A program made the translations under genes and the position numbers. This document shows positions 19,587 to 28,617 of a stretch of 64,000 bases of DNA, piece by piece. Position 1 is the stretch's first letter. Each line of letters opens with the position of its first letter. The notes beneath the pieces were generated by a model. It saw only the letters and a list, made by a program, of their open reading frames with translations, searched no databases and was not told the DNA's origin. The stretch is from Kalmanozyma brasiliensis GHG001 (Eukaryota > Basidiomycota > Ustilaginomycetes > Ustilaginales), in assembly GCF_000497045.1 (NCBI RefSeq), contig NW_015961951.1:186001-250000 (forward strand). The letters run 5' to 3'.

Positions 19587-21629
19587 ATGATGGACCGCAC
19601 CCTCTGCCCGCTCAGGCAGATTCGCCAGGCATGCCCCTTCATGGGCCGCGTCCCCATGCCTCAGCTTCGACAGCTCTCCACCACCCCCAGCCGACTCATC
19701 TCGCAGGCTCAGCAGTGCCCCGTCATGAGCCAGAGCCTCGCCATCAAGGCCGAGCAGACCGGTGCTGACGCTGCTGCCAACACCTTCACTCCGACCTTTG
19801 GTGCTTCCGGCAGCTCCTTCTTCGCTCATGCCGCTCGCCCTGCCGCCGCCGCCGCCGCTCCTACTGGTTGTCCCTTCTCCGGTCACATGAACGGAGGCGC
19901 CGCTCAGCAGGTCCGCTCTTACGTCTCGCGCTCCGAGGCTGCTCGTGCTGCCGAGGCTCGTCCCGACGACATTGAGCGTCTCCACGCCAAGGAAGGCATC
20001 AGCCTCGCCGACCAGGCCGCTGCTGAGAAGTGCCCTCACGCCCGCAAGCTCGCCGAGGCCGCCGCCGCCGCTTCTGCCAACGACTCGCTGCCCCAGCAGC
20101 AGCGCAGGAAGAGCATCAAGAACAAGCAGGTCCGCACCCCTGGTTCCGGCCTCGGCGTCCACCCTGACCCCGAGCCGTACAACCGCCCTGGCTTCCACTA
20201 CGAGAAGTTCTACCACGACCAGCTCCAGGCTAAGCATGCCGACAAGTCCTACCGTTACTTCAACAACATCAATCGTCTGGCCGGCAATGCTCCCAAGGGT
20301 CACCTTTCCGCCGAAGCCGACGAGATCACCGTCTGGTGCGCCAACGACTACCAAAACATGAGCCGCCACCCCGCTGTTCTCGAGGCCATGAAGGACACCC
20401 TCGACAAGTACGGCGCTGGCGCTGGAGGCACTCGTAACATTGCCGGCCACAACCGTCACGTCGAGACCATCGAGCAAACCGTCGCTCAGCTCCACCGCAA
20501 GGAGGCTGCCCTCGTCTTTGGCTCGTGCTACGCCGCCAACGACGCTACGCTCACCATCCTGGGCTCCAAGCTGCCCAACTGCGTCATCCTCTCCGACTCG
20601 AGCAATCACGCCTCCATGATCCAGGGCATCAAGCACTCTGGTGCCAAGAAGGTCATCTACAAGCACAACGACATGGCTGACCTCGAGGCCAAGCTGCAGG
20701 CCATCCCCGTCGACGTGCCCAAGCTCATCGCCTTCGAGTCGGTTTACTCCATGTGCGGAACCGTCGGGCCGATCGAAAAGACCATTGAGCTGGCCGAAAA
20801 GTACGGCGCCATCACGTTCCTCGATGAAGTCCACGCCGTTGGCATGTACGGTCCGCGCGGTGCTGGTGTCGCCGAGCATCTCGATTGGGACGTCCAGGTC
20901 GCTCAGGGTCACAAGCCCGGTCTGCTCAAGGGCACCCTCATGGACCGCATCGACATCATCACCGGCACCCTCGGCAAAGCCTACGGCAACGTCGGCGGTT
21001 ACATCGCCGGTTCGAACCGTTTCGTCGATCTCATTCGTTGCTTTGCTCCTCAGTTTATCTTCTCCACCACCCTCCCTCCGGCCGTGCTTACGGGAGCCAA
21101 CAAGGCCATCGAAGTTCTGATGGAGTCCAACGACTCTCGCATCCTCCAACAGATCCGTACGCGGGAGACCAAGGACAAACTCATCGCTGCTGGCATTCCT
21201 CTGCAGCACAATCCGAGTCACATTGTCCCCGTCCTCGTCGGTGACGCATCCAAGGCCAAGGCGGCATCGGACATGCTACTGGAGGAGTTCGGATGCTATG
21301 TTCAGCCGATCAACTTCCCGACCGTTGCTCGGGGGTTGGAGAGGTTGCGTGTGACGCCTACGCCCGGTCACACGTCGGCGGATGTCGATCACCTGGTCTA
21401 TGCGCTGACGGAGATTTGGAAGGAATTGGGTCTGCGCACGGTTGCCGACCTGCGTGCCGCTCCGGAGGGCGATGTGCTGGCTGACCTCTTCAAGGCCAGC
21501 GAGCAGCGTGAGAGCCCCCTGTGGACCGACAAGCTGCTCGGTTTGCAGGAGCTCAAGGCCGACGTGCGAGCTAACGGTTTTGCCGGCGTCGATGGCTCTG
21601 CTGCCCGCGCTGTTGGTGTTGCTGCCTAA
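19587..21629 (+). CDS. HEM1: 5-aminolevulinate synthase, mitochondrial
   Basis: 680 residues from ATG 19587 (a second ATG follows directly). It catalyses the PLP-dependent condensation of glycine and succinyl-CoA, the first step of heme synthesis, in the mitochondrial matrix. The N-terminal ~200 residues form a presequence and linker with five Cys-Pro dipeptides (Cys7, 16, 44, 95, 149), the core of heme-regulatory motifs. The catalytic domain runs from ~[17 protein letters not shown] to the end: [50 protein letters not shown]-type [20 protein letters not shown], and the PLP lysine in [16 protein letters not shown] (Lys ~464). The antisense frame 19251-21221 is a composition shadow. Confidence 0.97.
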   Translation: MMDRTLCPLRQIRQACPFMGRVPMPQLRQLSTTPSRLISQAQQCPVMSQSLAIKAEQTGADAAANTFTPTFGASGSSFFAHAARPAAAAAAPTGCPFSGHMNGGAAQQVRSYVSRSEAARAAEARPDDIERLHAKEGISLADQAAAEKCPHARKLAEAAAAASANDSLPQQQRRKSIKNKQVRTPGSGLGVHPDPEPYNRPGFHYEKFYHDQLQAKHADKSYRYFNNINRLAGNAPKGHLSAEADEITVWCANDYQNMSRHPAVLEAMKDTLDKYGAGAGGTRNIAGHNRHVETIEQTVAQLHRKEAALVFGSCYAANDATLTILGSKLPNCVILSDSSNHASMIQGIKHSGAKKVIYKHNDMADLEAKLQAIPVDVPKLIAFESVYSMCGTVGPIEKTIELAEKYGAITFLDEVHAVGMYGPRGAGVAEHLDWDVQVAQGHKPGLLKGTLMDRIDIITGTLGKAYGNVGGYIAGSNRFVDLIRCFAPQFIFSTTLPPAVLTGANKAIEVLMESNDSRILQQIRTRETKDKLIAAGIPLQHNPSHIVPVLVGDASKAKAASDMLLEEFGCYVQPINFPTVARGLERLRVTPTPGHTSADVDHLVYALTEIWKELGLRTVADLRAAPEGDVLADLFKASEQRESPLWTDKLLGLQELKADVRANGFAGVDGSAARAVGVAA

Positions 21630-22533
21630 ATCTGGCTGCCATTCGATCAGAGTTCGCATCTGATTGATCCTTTTCCCCCTTTCCCCCTTGTGTACGAACG
21701 AAATGCAAGTTCCTACACCTCCTACACGTTCCTTTCACAAGTGCGGATTGTTTGAGCGCAGCCCCATCTCAAGCTGCGGCAGAAGCGTGTCGTCGTGTTG
21801 TTGAGGAGACGGTTTGGACGGTGGCGGTGGTGATTGGGTGTGAGACGTTCGGCCAATGGGTCATTTCGTTCGTATGGCGTCTCGTTACGAAGGGCACGTG
21901 AGGCAATGTGCATGACGCACTGCGGGGGCGCAAGTCAGCCTGAGACTGGCTTGAGTGGGTTGGACGGCGCATCGATCTTTGATGCGGCATTGCGACTCGT
22001 ATGGAGCGTTTCTGCGGGAAGATAGGAAGGGGGGATTGGGCCAGCTCGAGAGCGCCTAACGCAAGTGCTCGGCGGACCTGGCTGGAGCGGACCCAAAGGA
22101 GAGCGCCTCGAACCGTCGAACGTCTCGCGCTCCGGATGCATGCGAGGCGTGTGCGTGCCGTCTTGCCAACCCCACGCGTGATGCTTTCGCCAAGCTCGCA
22201 ACACCTGTTTGCGCGGTCCAGTCGCAGCCCCACGCTCGATCGAGCTCTCAGCACCCTTGCGCTGTCCCCATCGCTTCACTGCATCGAACAGGTCGTTCGC
22301 ACCCTCGACGACCGGCAACAACAACACCGTGCCTAGGAAACGAAAGGTTTCTCTCCGTCTCGTGACGTGCATTTAGCCGGTGGCTTTCGGGTAAAATGTG
22401 CCAACTGAGCCTCCACATCCACCCTTGGTGTTTCGACGTTGACTCACACCTTCGACACCGCCCACCATCTATCGACCCAAGACCGCTGGGAGCATCAACT
22501 GCACGCTGGCCCACTCCAGAACTTCGCGCAGCC
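21630..22533. other. Intergenic region HEM1/FMP46-like
   Basis: 904 bp. Short frames on both strands (for example 21769-22254 and 22001-22336) have no protein-like features. Nothing specific was seen. Confidence 0.45.
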
Positions 22534-23145
22534 ATGTCGTTTCGATACCACAAAAGCCCTAGCGTCGTCACCCTCTTTCACGACCCCTCCTCCTCGGCCT
22601 CGAAACAAGTGCTTCAACTCCTAACAGCGTACAACGCCGCGCAAACCAACCCGCATCGACCCACGCCCTCGTCAGCGTCGAATGGAGAATCGTGCATTGT
22701 CGAAGCGAACGGTGGTGGAGCGGATGTCAACGCCTACCTCCGCGCTGCAGCCTCGGACCCACCCCGATCGCCCCTGATTCAGCTCGAAATCGTCGATCGC
22801 AAAACCAACCCCCCAACACCGGATCAGATGCGCAGCATCGTCGACTACCTCGTCTCCGATCCCTCCCCAACCTCACCCCTGGGAGAGGAAAAGGCGAGGT
22901 ATACAGCAAGCGGATTCGATCTGAGAGAGCACGAAAGGAGGAAATTGGCATTGAAGAAACATCTAGCTGACGAAAAAGGTGGCGGAATGCCCAAGATCAA
23001 AGATGGCCCCCTGGTCGTTAATTGGGACGAAGGGGTCGCTGCCACGGATGTGGAGGGGGTTAAGGAGATGTTGGAGCGGCTGAAGAGGGAGGCGGAGGAG
23101 GAGAAGGGGAGGGAGAAGGATGGTGGTGGATGTGTGGTTTGTTGA
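22534..23145 (+). CDS. FMP46: FMP46/DUF1687 thioredoxin-fold protein with CaaX-like end
   Basis: 203 residues from ATG 22534. Family blocks: SVVTLFHDPSSSASKQVLQL (~9-28, the first strand-helix of a thioredoxin-like fold), PLIQLEIVDRKTNPPTPDQM (~75-94), SIVDYLVSDP, and GPLVVNWDEGVA (~162-173). Yeast Fmp46 is a 133-residue mitochondrial protein of unknown redox function; this one is longer, with a Pro/Ser/Asn insert at ~35-72. It lacks a clear mitochondrial presequence. The last residues are GGGCVVC: cysteine, two aliphatics and a terminal residue, which fits a CaaX prenylation box. The C-terminus before it is a charged helix (MLERLKREAEEEKGREK). It converges on KIN4 (271 bp between stops). Confidence 0.78.
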   Translation: MSFRYHKSPSVVTLFHDPSSSASKQVLQLLTAYNAAQTNPHRPTPSSASNGESCIVEANGGGADVNAYLRAAASDPPRSPLIQLEIVDRKTNPPTPDQMRSIVDYLVSDPSPTSPLGEEKARYTASGFDLREHERRKLALKKHLADEKGGGMPKIKDGPLVVNWDEGVAATDVEGVKEMLERLKREAEEEKGREKDGGGCVVC

Positions 23146-23367
23146 TCGTTCCAACCCCAGTTCGATGAGGTTGCTACTCTCCCCCGCTTCCGTCGCTTGA
23201 CCCGTTCGCAGCTGTTCTTCCCTCGTTCGCAATCTCGCAGCTTTGCATCTCATGTCCTCTTGTATTGCCGTGTAGCTCAGGTCCCGTCGTATCATCGTGT
23301 ATCGCACATCTCTTTGTCATTTGTCGCCCTCGCTCGCACTGCCGTCTGCTAATCAAATCGTGTATTC

Positions 23368-23373
23368 AATAAA
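23368..23373 (+). promoter_or_regulatory. AATAAA poly(A)-type signal
   Basis: Exact AATAAA on the plus strand 223 bp after the FMP46-like stop and just before the KIN4 stop. Consistent with a 3'-end signal for the FMP46-like transcript. Confidence 0.35.
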
Positions 23374-23416
23374 GAGAGTGGTTGGGTATGCAAAACGACC
23401 AGCGTATAAAGTAAGT

Positions 23417-26400
23417 TTAGGCCGCAACGGCGCTTCCCAGCTGACACCGATCCAACAAGGCCTGGTAGACGAACTTGTATGCCCACAGATTGCCCTTCAT
23501 CCGGCGGATGTCGAGGCTGTACAACCCGGGAAGGTTCTTGATGCGCGTCACCTCGACCGAGAAACGAATCTCCTGGCCGCCATCCACCGATGCATCGCCG
23601 TACAGCGGTGGCGGCTGGTTCTCGTCCTGCACAACCACGTTCAGGTTGCTAGCCACCGTTGACGAGCTAGGCAGACCCGAAGCGGTCATCCTCGGACTCG
23701 TAACGCCAGGCTGAAGCGAACTGCGCTTGAGGAAGCTGCGCAGCGATCCGCTCGCACTCGGCGTCAGGGACTCGCGGTGGCTCATGCGCGAGGATCGCTC
23801 GACATCGGCTTGTGTGGGCGGGAAGACAGAGCTGCGAATGCTCATGCCAATGTTGTGCGTAGCGCTCATGAGCGTCTTGGCGCGCTTGCGACGGATGCAC
23901 TCGAGCTTGAAATCCTCGTCCTTCTCCTTGCGCATGTCGATGCCCATCTCGTACAGCACCCGGTAGACTTCCTTGAGGACGTCGTCGGGTGAGCGCGAGG
24001 TGAGGGCGGATTGGTCGACGGCACCGAGGTGGTAGCGCAGGCGGGCCTCGTTGAAGGGAGCAGGCGTGGTGGCGACGGCAGTAGAGGCCAATGTGGCCGT
24101 TTTGCCGGTCACAGCTCGCGATCGCTGCGACGGCTGTCTCTGAGGGGCAGCGCTAGCAGACGTCGGGACCGTCGGAGCTTCCATGCCGGAAGCGTTGCTG
24201 CCGTTCGACACAGCCGAAAGCGAGGCCTTGGGCGTCGCCTGCTGCTGCACCGTCGAGGCGCTCGACTTGAGACCCTCGCTCTCTGCGTGAGATGCTTCGC
24301 TCATGTTGGTCAACTGCGTCACCTCGGTAGCCTCGCTGGTCTCGCTGTGCGTGCCCGAGGTGGATCGAGACGAAGGGACGGAAGAAGCGGCACCACTGAC
24401 GCCTTCGCCACTGCCGGTCTGCGCCTCGGCGTGACGACTGGTGCCGTTAGGAGCGCCCGTGACAATGACTGAGGGCGTTCGGGGACCAGCACCGCTGATC
24501 TGCGAAGAGGTAGGCGACCTCTCGAAGGGACCAAGAGGAGGCTGCTCGGTGAAAGTGCCGCGCGAGAGGCTCTTCTTGCGGAACCAGTCCATGACCTTCT
24601 TGGCCGCATTGCTCGAGGGGCCCACCGTCGAGTTGCTGGCAATCGTGGCAGCATCGTGGCTCTGCTGCTGTTGTTGTTGTGTCGACGGTTGAAGAGGCTG
24701 AGGACGTCGCGAAGAGGAGCTCTGGTTGCCGCGTACGGACTCCCTGCGCTGCGGCTTCTGCTCGCTTGAGCGCTGTGCCTCGTCCTTCCTGCGAGAGCTG
24801 GGCTGCGACGGGAACGAGGCTTCCGTAGCCGAGGCTGGCATTTTGGACGCAAGCGCGCTGGTACGGTCTGCAGAGGCCGACGACTCGGGGCGACCCACGA
24901 CGAGGCTCATGGCCTTGCGGCGGCTAGCCCTGGCATCAGCGCTGGAGCTGGGCGCACGTTCCAGGGCCTGACGCGAAACGCTGTTCCTCTTGCTCCTGTT
25001 GGCAGAAGCCTCAGTGCCGTTGGCAGCGGCCTTCTCGTTGCTGACGTCAGAAGAATTGGATCCATTGGAGCTCAAAAGTCTCGAGAGGAAAAACTTGTCC
25101 GTCGACATGCCCTTGCGGTGTCGTGCCGATGTACCGGAAGCCTTGTCGGTGTGGACGGGTCGAGTGGCCGAGGGAGGTTGGCTCGCTGCACCAGTGTCAG
25201 CCACGGCCGCAGCGCTAGTGCGGTGACTGCTTCGACTGGCCTCCGAGGAAGGGACGGGACGACCCTTGTCGGCCAAGGGGAAGCCTACCGAATCGACCGA
25301 AGCGCTCGGGCTCGAAACGATGCGCTGGCTGGCGCTCGATGGCACACGAGCGCCGTGTCCGACGCTGCTGCTGACGCCGTCCGCGTGCTGTCGGCTGTTG
25401 GAGCTGGCGGAACTGGGAATGCGCATGCTTGCACGCGAGCTCGGCGGCGGGATGCCATTGCTCAAAGGCGCTGCGGTCGCCTCCTGCTCGAGGATGGCTG
25501 GCGGGACCGACACGCGCGATGCCGAGCTGCCCGACACCGAACGCATCATGTCCGCAGGGCCCCGGCTTTGCACCTCGGCTTTGCTGGTGATGACCTTTTC
25601 GCTCTCGGGAACGACGGCGGGGGTGGCCGGGACGTTGATCGGCGCTGGCTGGAGGACCGAAGGCGGCACGGCAGCGGCAGCCAGCTTGTCGGCGGCAGCC
25701 TTGGCCCGTTCGCTCTCGGTGGCGCTGACCTTGCGTTGCGTTTGCGAGGTCTGACGAGAGCCTGGAGGCGATGCAGCATCGGTACGCGAGCGATCGTCGC
25801 CGCTGTATTCGAGCTGGATCGTGTGTCGCTGCACCTTTTGAGCTGCCGGGACGCGCTCCCCGGCGGCCTCGTGAGAGGCAGGGATGGCAGCGCTGGCGCC
25901 GTCGTCGAGCCGAGTGCGAGGCTCGCCACGAGCATCGCCGAGCACTGCCACCGGGTCCGCAAGCGACGCGGCGCCGCCGACGCTGGCAACGTCGCTGTGC
26001 GTAGTGGCGCGTGGCATGTTAGCAGCAGCGGTCGGGGCGGGTGTATGCATGGTGGGCGCTTGAATCCTGGAAGCATTCGCGCTTGCGTCGACGCCGCGGC
26101 TCGCGCTGCCGACGGGCTCGTAGAGGCGATCGGGAACGGTGGCACTGATGGGCAGCGTCTGTCGATGAGCGGCATTGCCCGCAGGAACGGCGGTGTTGGT
26201 GGTGTAAGCGGAGCCCACGGGAAGATGCGAGACGTTCTGACGAACCGACTGGCTGCGCTCGAGGTGCTGGCGACGCTGCTGCTCTTGGAGCTGCTGCTGA
26301 TACATCATCTGTTGGCGGTACATCTGGCGCTTCTTGGTCTGCTGCTCCATGGCAGCGCGCTCGAGATCGTCGACCGAGAACTTGAAGAGCTCGCGGTAGT

Positions 26401-27901
26401 TTCGGAGCCAGCTGTGCTGCATCACCTGCTCCAACGTAGCACGGTGCGTCGGGTCAGGGACGAGCATCTTGGAAAGCAGGTCGCGTGGCTGGGCGGTAAT
26501 GTACTCGGGGAACGACAGAGGCGTCGCGAGGATGTACTTGTAGAGCAAGTTGATGTTGTCCCCATCCGGGTTGGCCGGGTCGTCGTCAAAGGGCAAATAA
26601 CCGGCCAGCATGGCGTAGAGGATCACTCCGCACGACCAAACGTCGACGGCCGATCCTGCATAGAGACCGTCCTGGACGACGAGCTCGGGAGCAGCGTAGC
26701 AAGGAGAGCCACAACTGGTAGCCATGAGGTCGTCGCGCTTGTCAGCAAAGTTGTTGGCAAAGCCAAAGTCGGTGATGATGACGTTGCGATTGCGGTCCAG
26801 GAGCAGATTCTCGAGCTTGAGATCGCGATGGACAATGTTCTTCTGGTGGAGGTACGAGACACCCGAGATGAGCTGAGCAAAGAGACGGCAGGCATGTTCT
26901 TCTTTGAGGTACTTGTGCGCAAGGATGTGGTCAAAGAGCTCGCCTCCCGAGGCATACTCGAGGACGATACCGATGTACCGATCCGATTCGATGACTTCGT
27001 AGAGACGAACTATGTTGGGATGACGCACGTCTTTGAGGACTTGGATCTCGCGCTCGACCTTGGTCATCTTGGCTGGGTCCTTATTGGCAGCGTCGTCGAG
27101 GTTGAGGGGAGCCGCCGTGTCGCCGGCGACCTTGTCGCGCTTGATGAGCTTGACGGCGACCTCCTCACCCCACTCCTTGTGAACACCGAGCTTGACTTTG
27201 CCGAACTCGCCCTCGCCAAGGGTCTGGAGCAAGAGATAGTTGCCAAAGTGAACCTGCTGGCGACGCGGATGAGCGGCAAAGTAAGAGAGGGCAGCGGGAG
27301 AAGTGATGGGAATGCCCGACGAGATGGCTTGGCTGGTGGTGGGATCGATGGGAGCCGCTGGAGGGGCCGAAGAGCCATTGTGACTGGTGGACATGGTGGG
27401 GTGGGCGCTCGCTCTTCGCTCGGCGTAGTTGGCATTCATGCTCGCAAAGACGTTGGAAGCGCCATCAGCAGCAGTGGCCGCACTCCGCGAGGCAGAGGTG
27501 GTGTGTTCGGTGGGAGTGGGCATGGCCGAGACGGGTCTGTGGGAGTGAGACTGACCGCCTGTCGCCAGCTTGCTAGGCGGATGTTGTGCAAAAGCGCCTG
27601 AGGACGAGACGGAAGGCGGAAGCATGGCAGCACCGGCGCTGGCCATGCTCGCATATCCGGTGGCAGGCTGAGGAACATAGCTGGCGCGCGACGAGCTCGC
27701 GGCGCTGCCGGGGTTAGAGACTTTGCGGGGCGTCTCGTCGTCGTGCACGATGTGCGGAGGCGATGCAGGCGGGGAAGGGTAGCCAGGCGAACGCATCGAG
27801 TTGGTCTCGTATGCGCCAGATGGGACCGTATCGGCGCGATGATGGCTGGCGCTCGAGCCTGGCGAGGCGGGCGGTGAGGGTTGATGTGAATGTGTCGACA
27901 T
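23417..27901 (-). CDS. KIN4: Kin4-type Ser/Thr protein kinase with KA1-like C-terminus
   Basis: 1494 residues in one exon. The kinase domain is at ~218-515: glycine loop LGEGEFGKVKLG, catalytic HRDLKLENLLL (Asp ~360), DFGFANNF, and activation segment MATSCGSPCYAAPE (Thr ~395). The sequence between LEYASGGELFDHI and YAMLAGYLPFDDDPANP matches Kin4/Frk1 kinases closely (ACRLFAQLISGVSYLH, LLYKYILATPLSFPEYITAQ). Yeast Kin4 acts in the spindle position checkpoint and is activated by Elm1 on the activation-loop Thr. Residues ~530-1370 are disordered, with a polyGln run. The last ~60 residues (SVEVTRIKNLPGLYSLDIRR, LWAYKFVYQALLDRC) resemble the KA1 membrane-binding domain of MARK/Kin1 kinases. Long plus-strand frames here are shadows. 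Confidence 0.9.
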   Translation of the reverse strand: MSTHSHQPSPPASPGSSASHHRADTVPSGAYETNSMRSPGYPSPPASPPHIVHDDETPRKVSNPGSAASSSRASYVPQPATGYASMASAGAAMLPPSVSSSGAFAQHPPSKLATGGQSHSHRPVSAMPTPTEHTTSASRSAATAADGASNVFASMNANYAERRASAHPTMSTSHNGSSAPPAAPIDPTTSQAISSGIPITSPAALSYFAAHPRRQQVHFGNYLLLQTLGEGEFGKVKLGVHKEWGEEVAVKLIKRDKVAGDTAAPLNLDDAANKDPAKMTKVEREIQVLKDVRHPNIVRLYEVIESDRYIGIVLEYASGGELFDHILAHKYLKEEHACRLFAQLISGVSYLHQKNIVHRDLKLENLLLDRNRNVIITDFGFANNFADKRDDLMATSCGSPCYAAPELVVQDGLYAGSAVDVWSCGVILYAMLAGYLPFDDDPANPDGDNINLLYKYILATPLSFPEYITAQPRDLLSKMLVPDPTHRATLEQVMQHSWLRNYRELFKFSVDDLERAAMEQQTKKRQMYRQQMMYQQQLQEQQRRQHLERSQSVRQNVSHLPVGSAYTTNTAVPAGNAAHRQTLPISATVPDRLYEPVGSASRGVDASANASRIQAPTMHTPAPTAAANMPRATTHSDVASVGGAASLADPVAVLGDARGEPRTRLDDGASAAIPASHEAAGERVPAAQKVQRHTIQLEYSGDDRSRTDAASPPGSRQTSQTQRKVSATESERAKAAADKLAAAAVPPSVLQPAPINVPATPAVVPESEKVITSKAEVQSRGPADMMRSVSGSSASRVSVPPAILEQEATAAPLSNGIPPPSSRASMRIPSSASSNSRQHADGVSSSVGHGARVPSSASQRIVSSPSASVDSVGFPLADKGRPVPSSEASRSSHRTSAAAVADTGAASQPPSATRPVHTDKASGTSARHRKGMSTDKFFLSRLLSSNGSNSSDVSNEKAAANGTEASANRSKRNSVSRQALERAPSSSADARASRRKAMSLVVGRPESSASADRTSALASKMPASATEASFPSQPSSRRKDEAQRSSEQKPQRRESVRGNQSSSSRRPQPLQPSTQQQQQQSHDAATIASNSTVGPSSNAAKKVMDWFRKKSLSRGTFTEQPPLGPFERSPTSSQISGAGPRTPSVIVTGAPNGTSRHAEAQTGSGEGVSGAASSVPSSRSTSGTHSETSEATEVTQLTNMSEASHAESEGLKSSASTVQQQATPKASLSAVSNGSNASGMEAPTVPTSASAAPQRQPSQRSRAVTGKTATLASTAVATTPAPFNEARLRYHLGAVDQSALTSRSPDDVLKEVYRVLYEMGIDMRKEKDEDFKLECIRRKRAKTLMSATHNIGMSIRSSVFPPTQADVERSSRMSHRESLTPSASGSLRSFLKRSSLQPGVTSPRMTASGLPSSSTVASNLNVVVQDENQPPPLYGDASVDGGQEIRFSVEVTRIKNLPGLYSLDIRRMKGNLWAYKFVYQALLDRCQLGSAVAA

Positions 27902-28597
27902 GTTGCTAGGACTGGCGGGTGTGTCTGGGTCCGTGCGGATGGCTCGAATGACCGCTGTCTATGCAACGAGCTCGCGATTGCACTGAGCAATGCTTGAGGT
28001 GCGATGGAAAGCTACGGTGCGGTAGATGAAGATGTATGCGCGTTGCTTGGTGAGAGCACGCGAGAGGGCTCACGAATCAGTTGGCGAGCTTGTCGCTGGT
28101 TGCTGCAGAGATGCAAAAGTGCAGGTCCGGAAGATTGTATACGTCGAAGTGGTGTCGAACGAAGTCCTGGCGAAAGAAGGCTCGTAGTAAGGTGAATGGT
28201 GATCCGAATGCGAGTAAACTGATGCTGATCCGATGCGAAAGGACGAGCTATGGACGAAGGCCGACAGAAGCAGGAGACAAAGCGTGCAGAAACGAGTTGC
28301 AAGGGAGCAAATGATGAACGAAGGTGAGAAAAGGCCTGAGGGCGAGGAGAAGGTGGACGTGATGGACGATGGCAAGTCGGTTCCAAGTCGTGTGCTGTCG
28401 AGTCGTGATGGGCGCCGTGACTGCGGGCTATAGAGAGCTAGCGAGTCTGATGAATACGACGAAGCGATGCGGGTATCGCTATGAATGAAAGAAAGGGAGA
28501 TGGTATGAGGAGGTGAGGAGGGAGGCGAAGGGAGGGAGCGAGGTCAAGCAGAGAGAGAGAGGGGATTTCTCCAAAATGTGCAGCGCGGCAAGCCAGC

Positions 28598-28617
28598 GTG
28601 TGTGTGTGTGTGTGTGT
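28598..28617. repeat. (GT)10 microsatellite
   Basis: Twenty bases of uninterrupted GT, followed after a short break by a further GTGTGTGTG run. Upstream of KIN4. Confidence 0.9.

Noticed and set aside
19251..21221. 656-codon minus-strand frame over HEM1
   Set aside because: Caused by strong C/G third-position bias of HEM1; HEM1 itself has every catalytic motif.
25118..27601. 827-codon plus-strand frame over KIN4
   Set aside because: Antisense shadow; Arg/Ala/Gly-rich product without domain, whereas the minus strand has a complete kinase.
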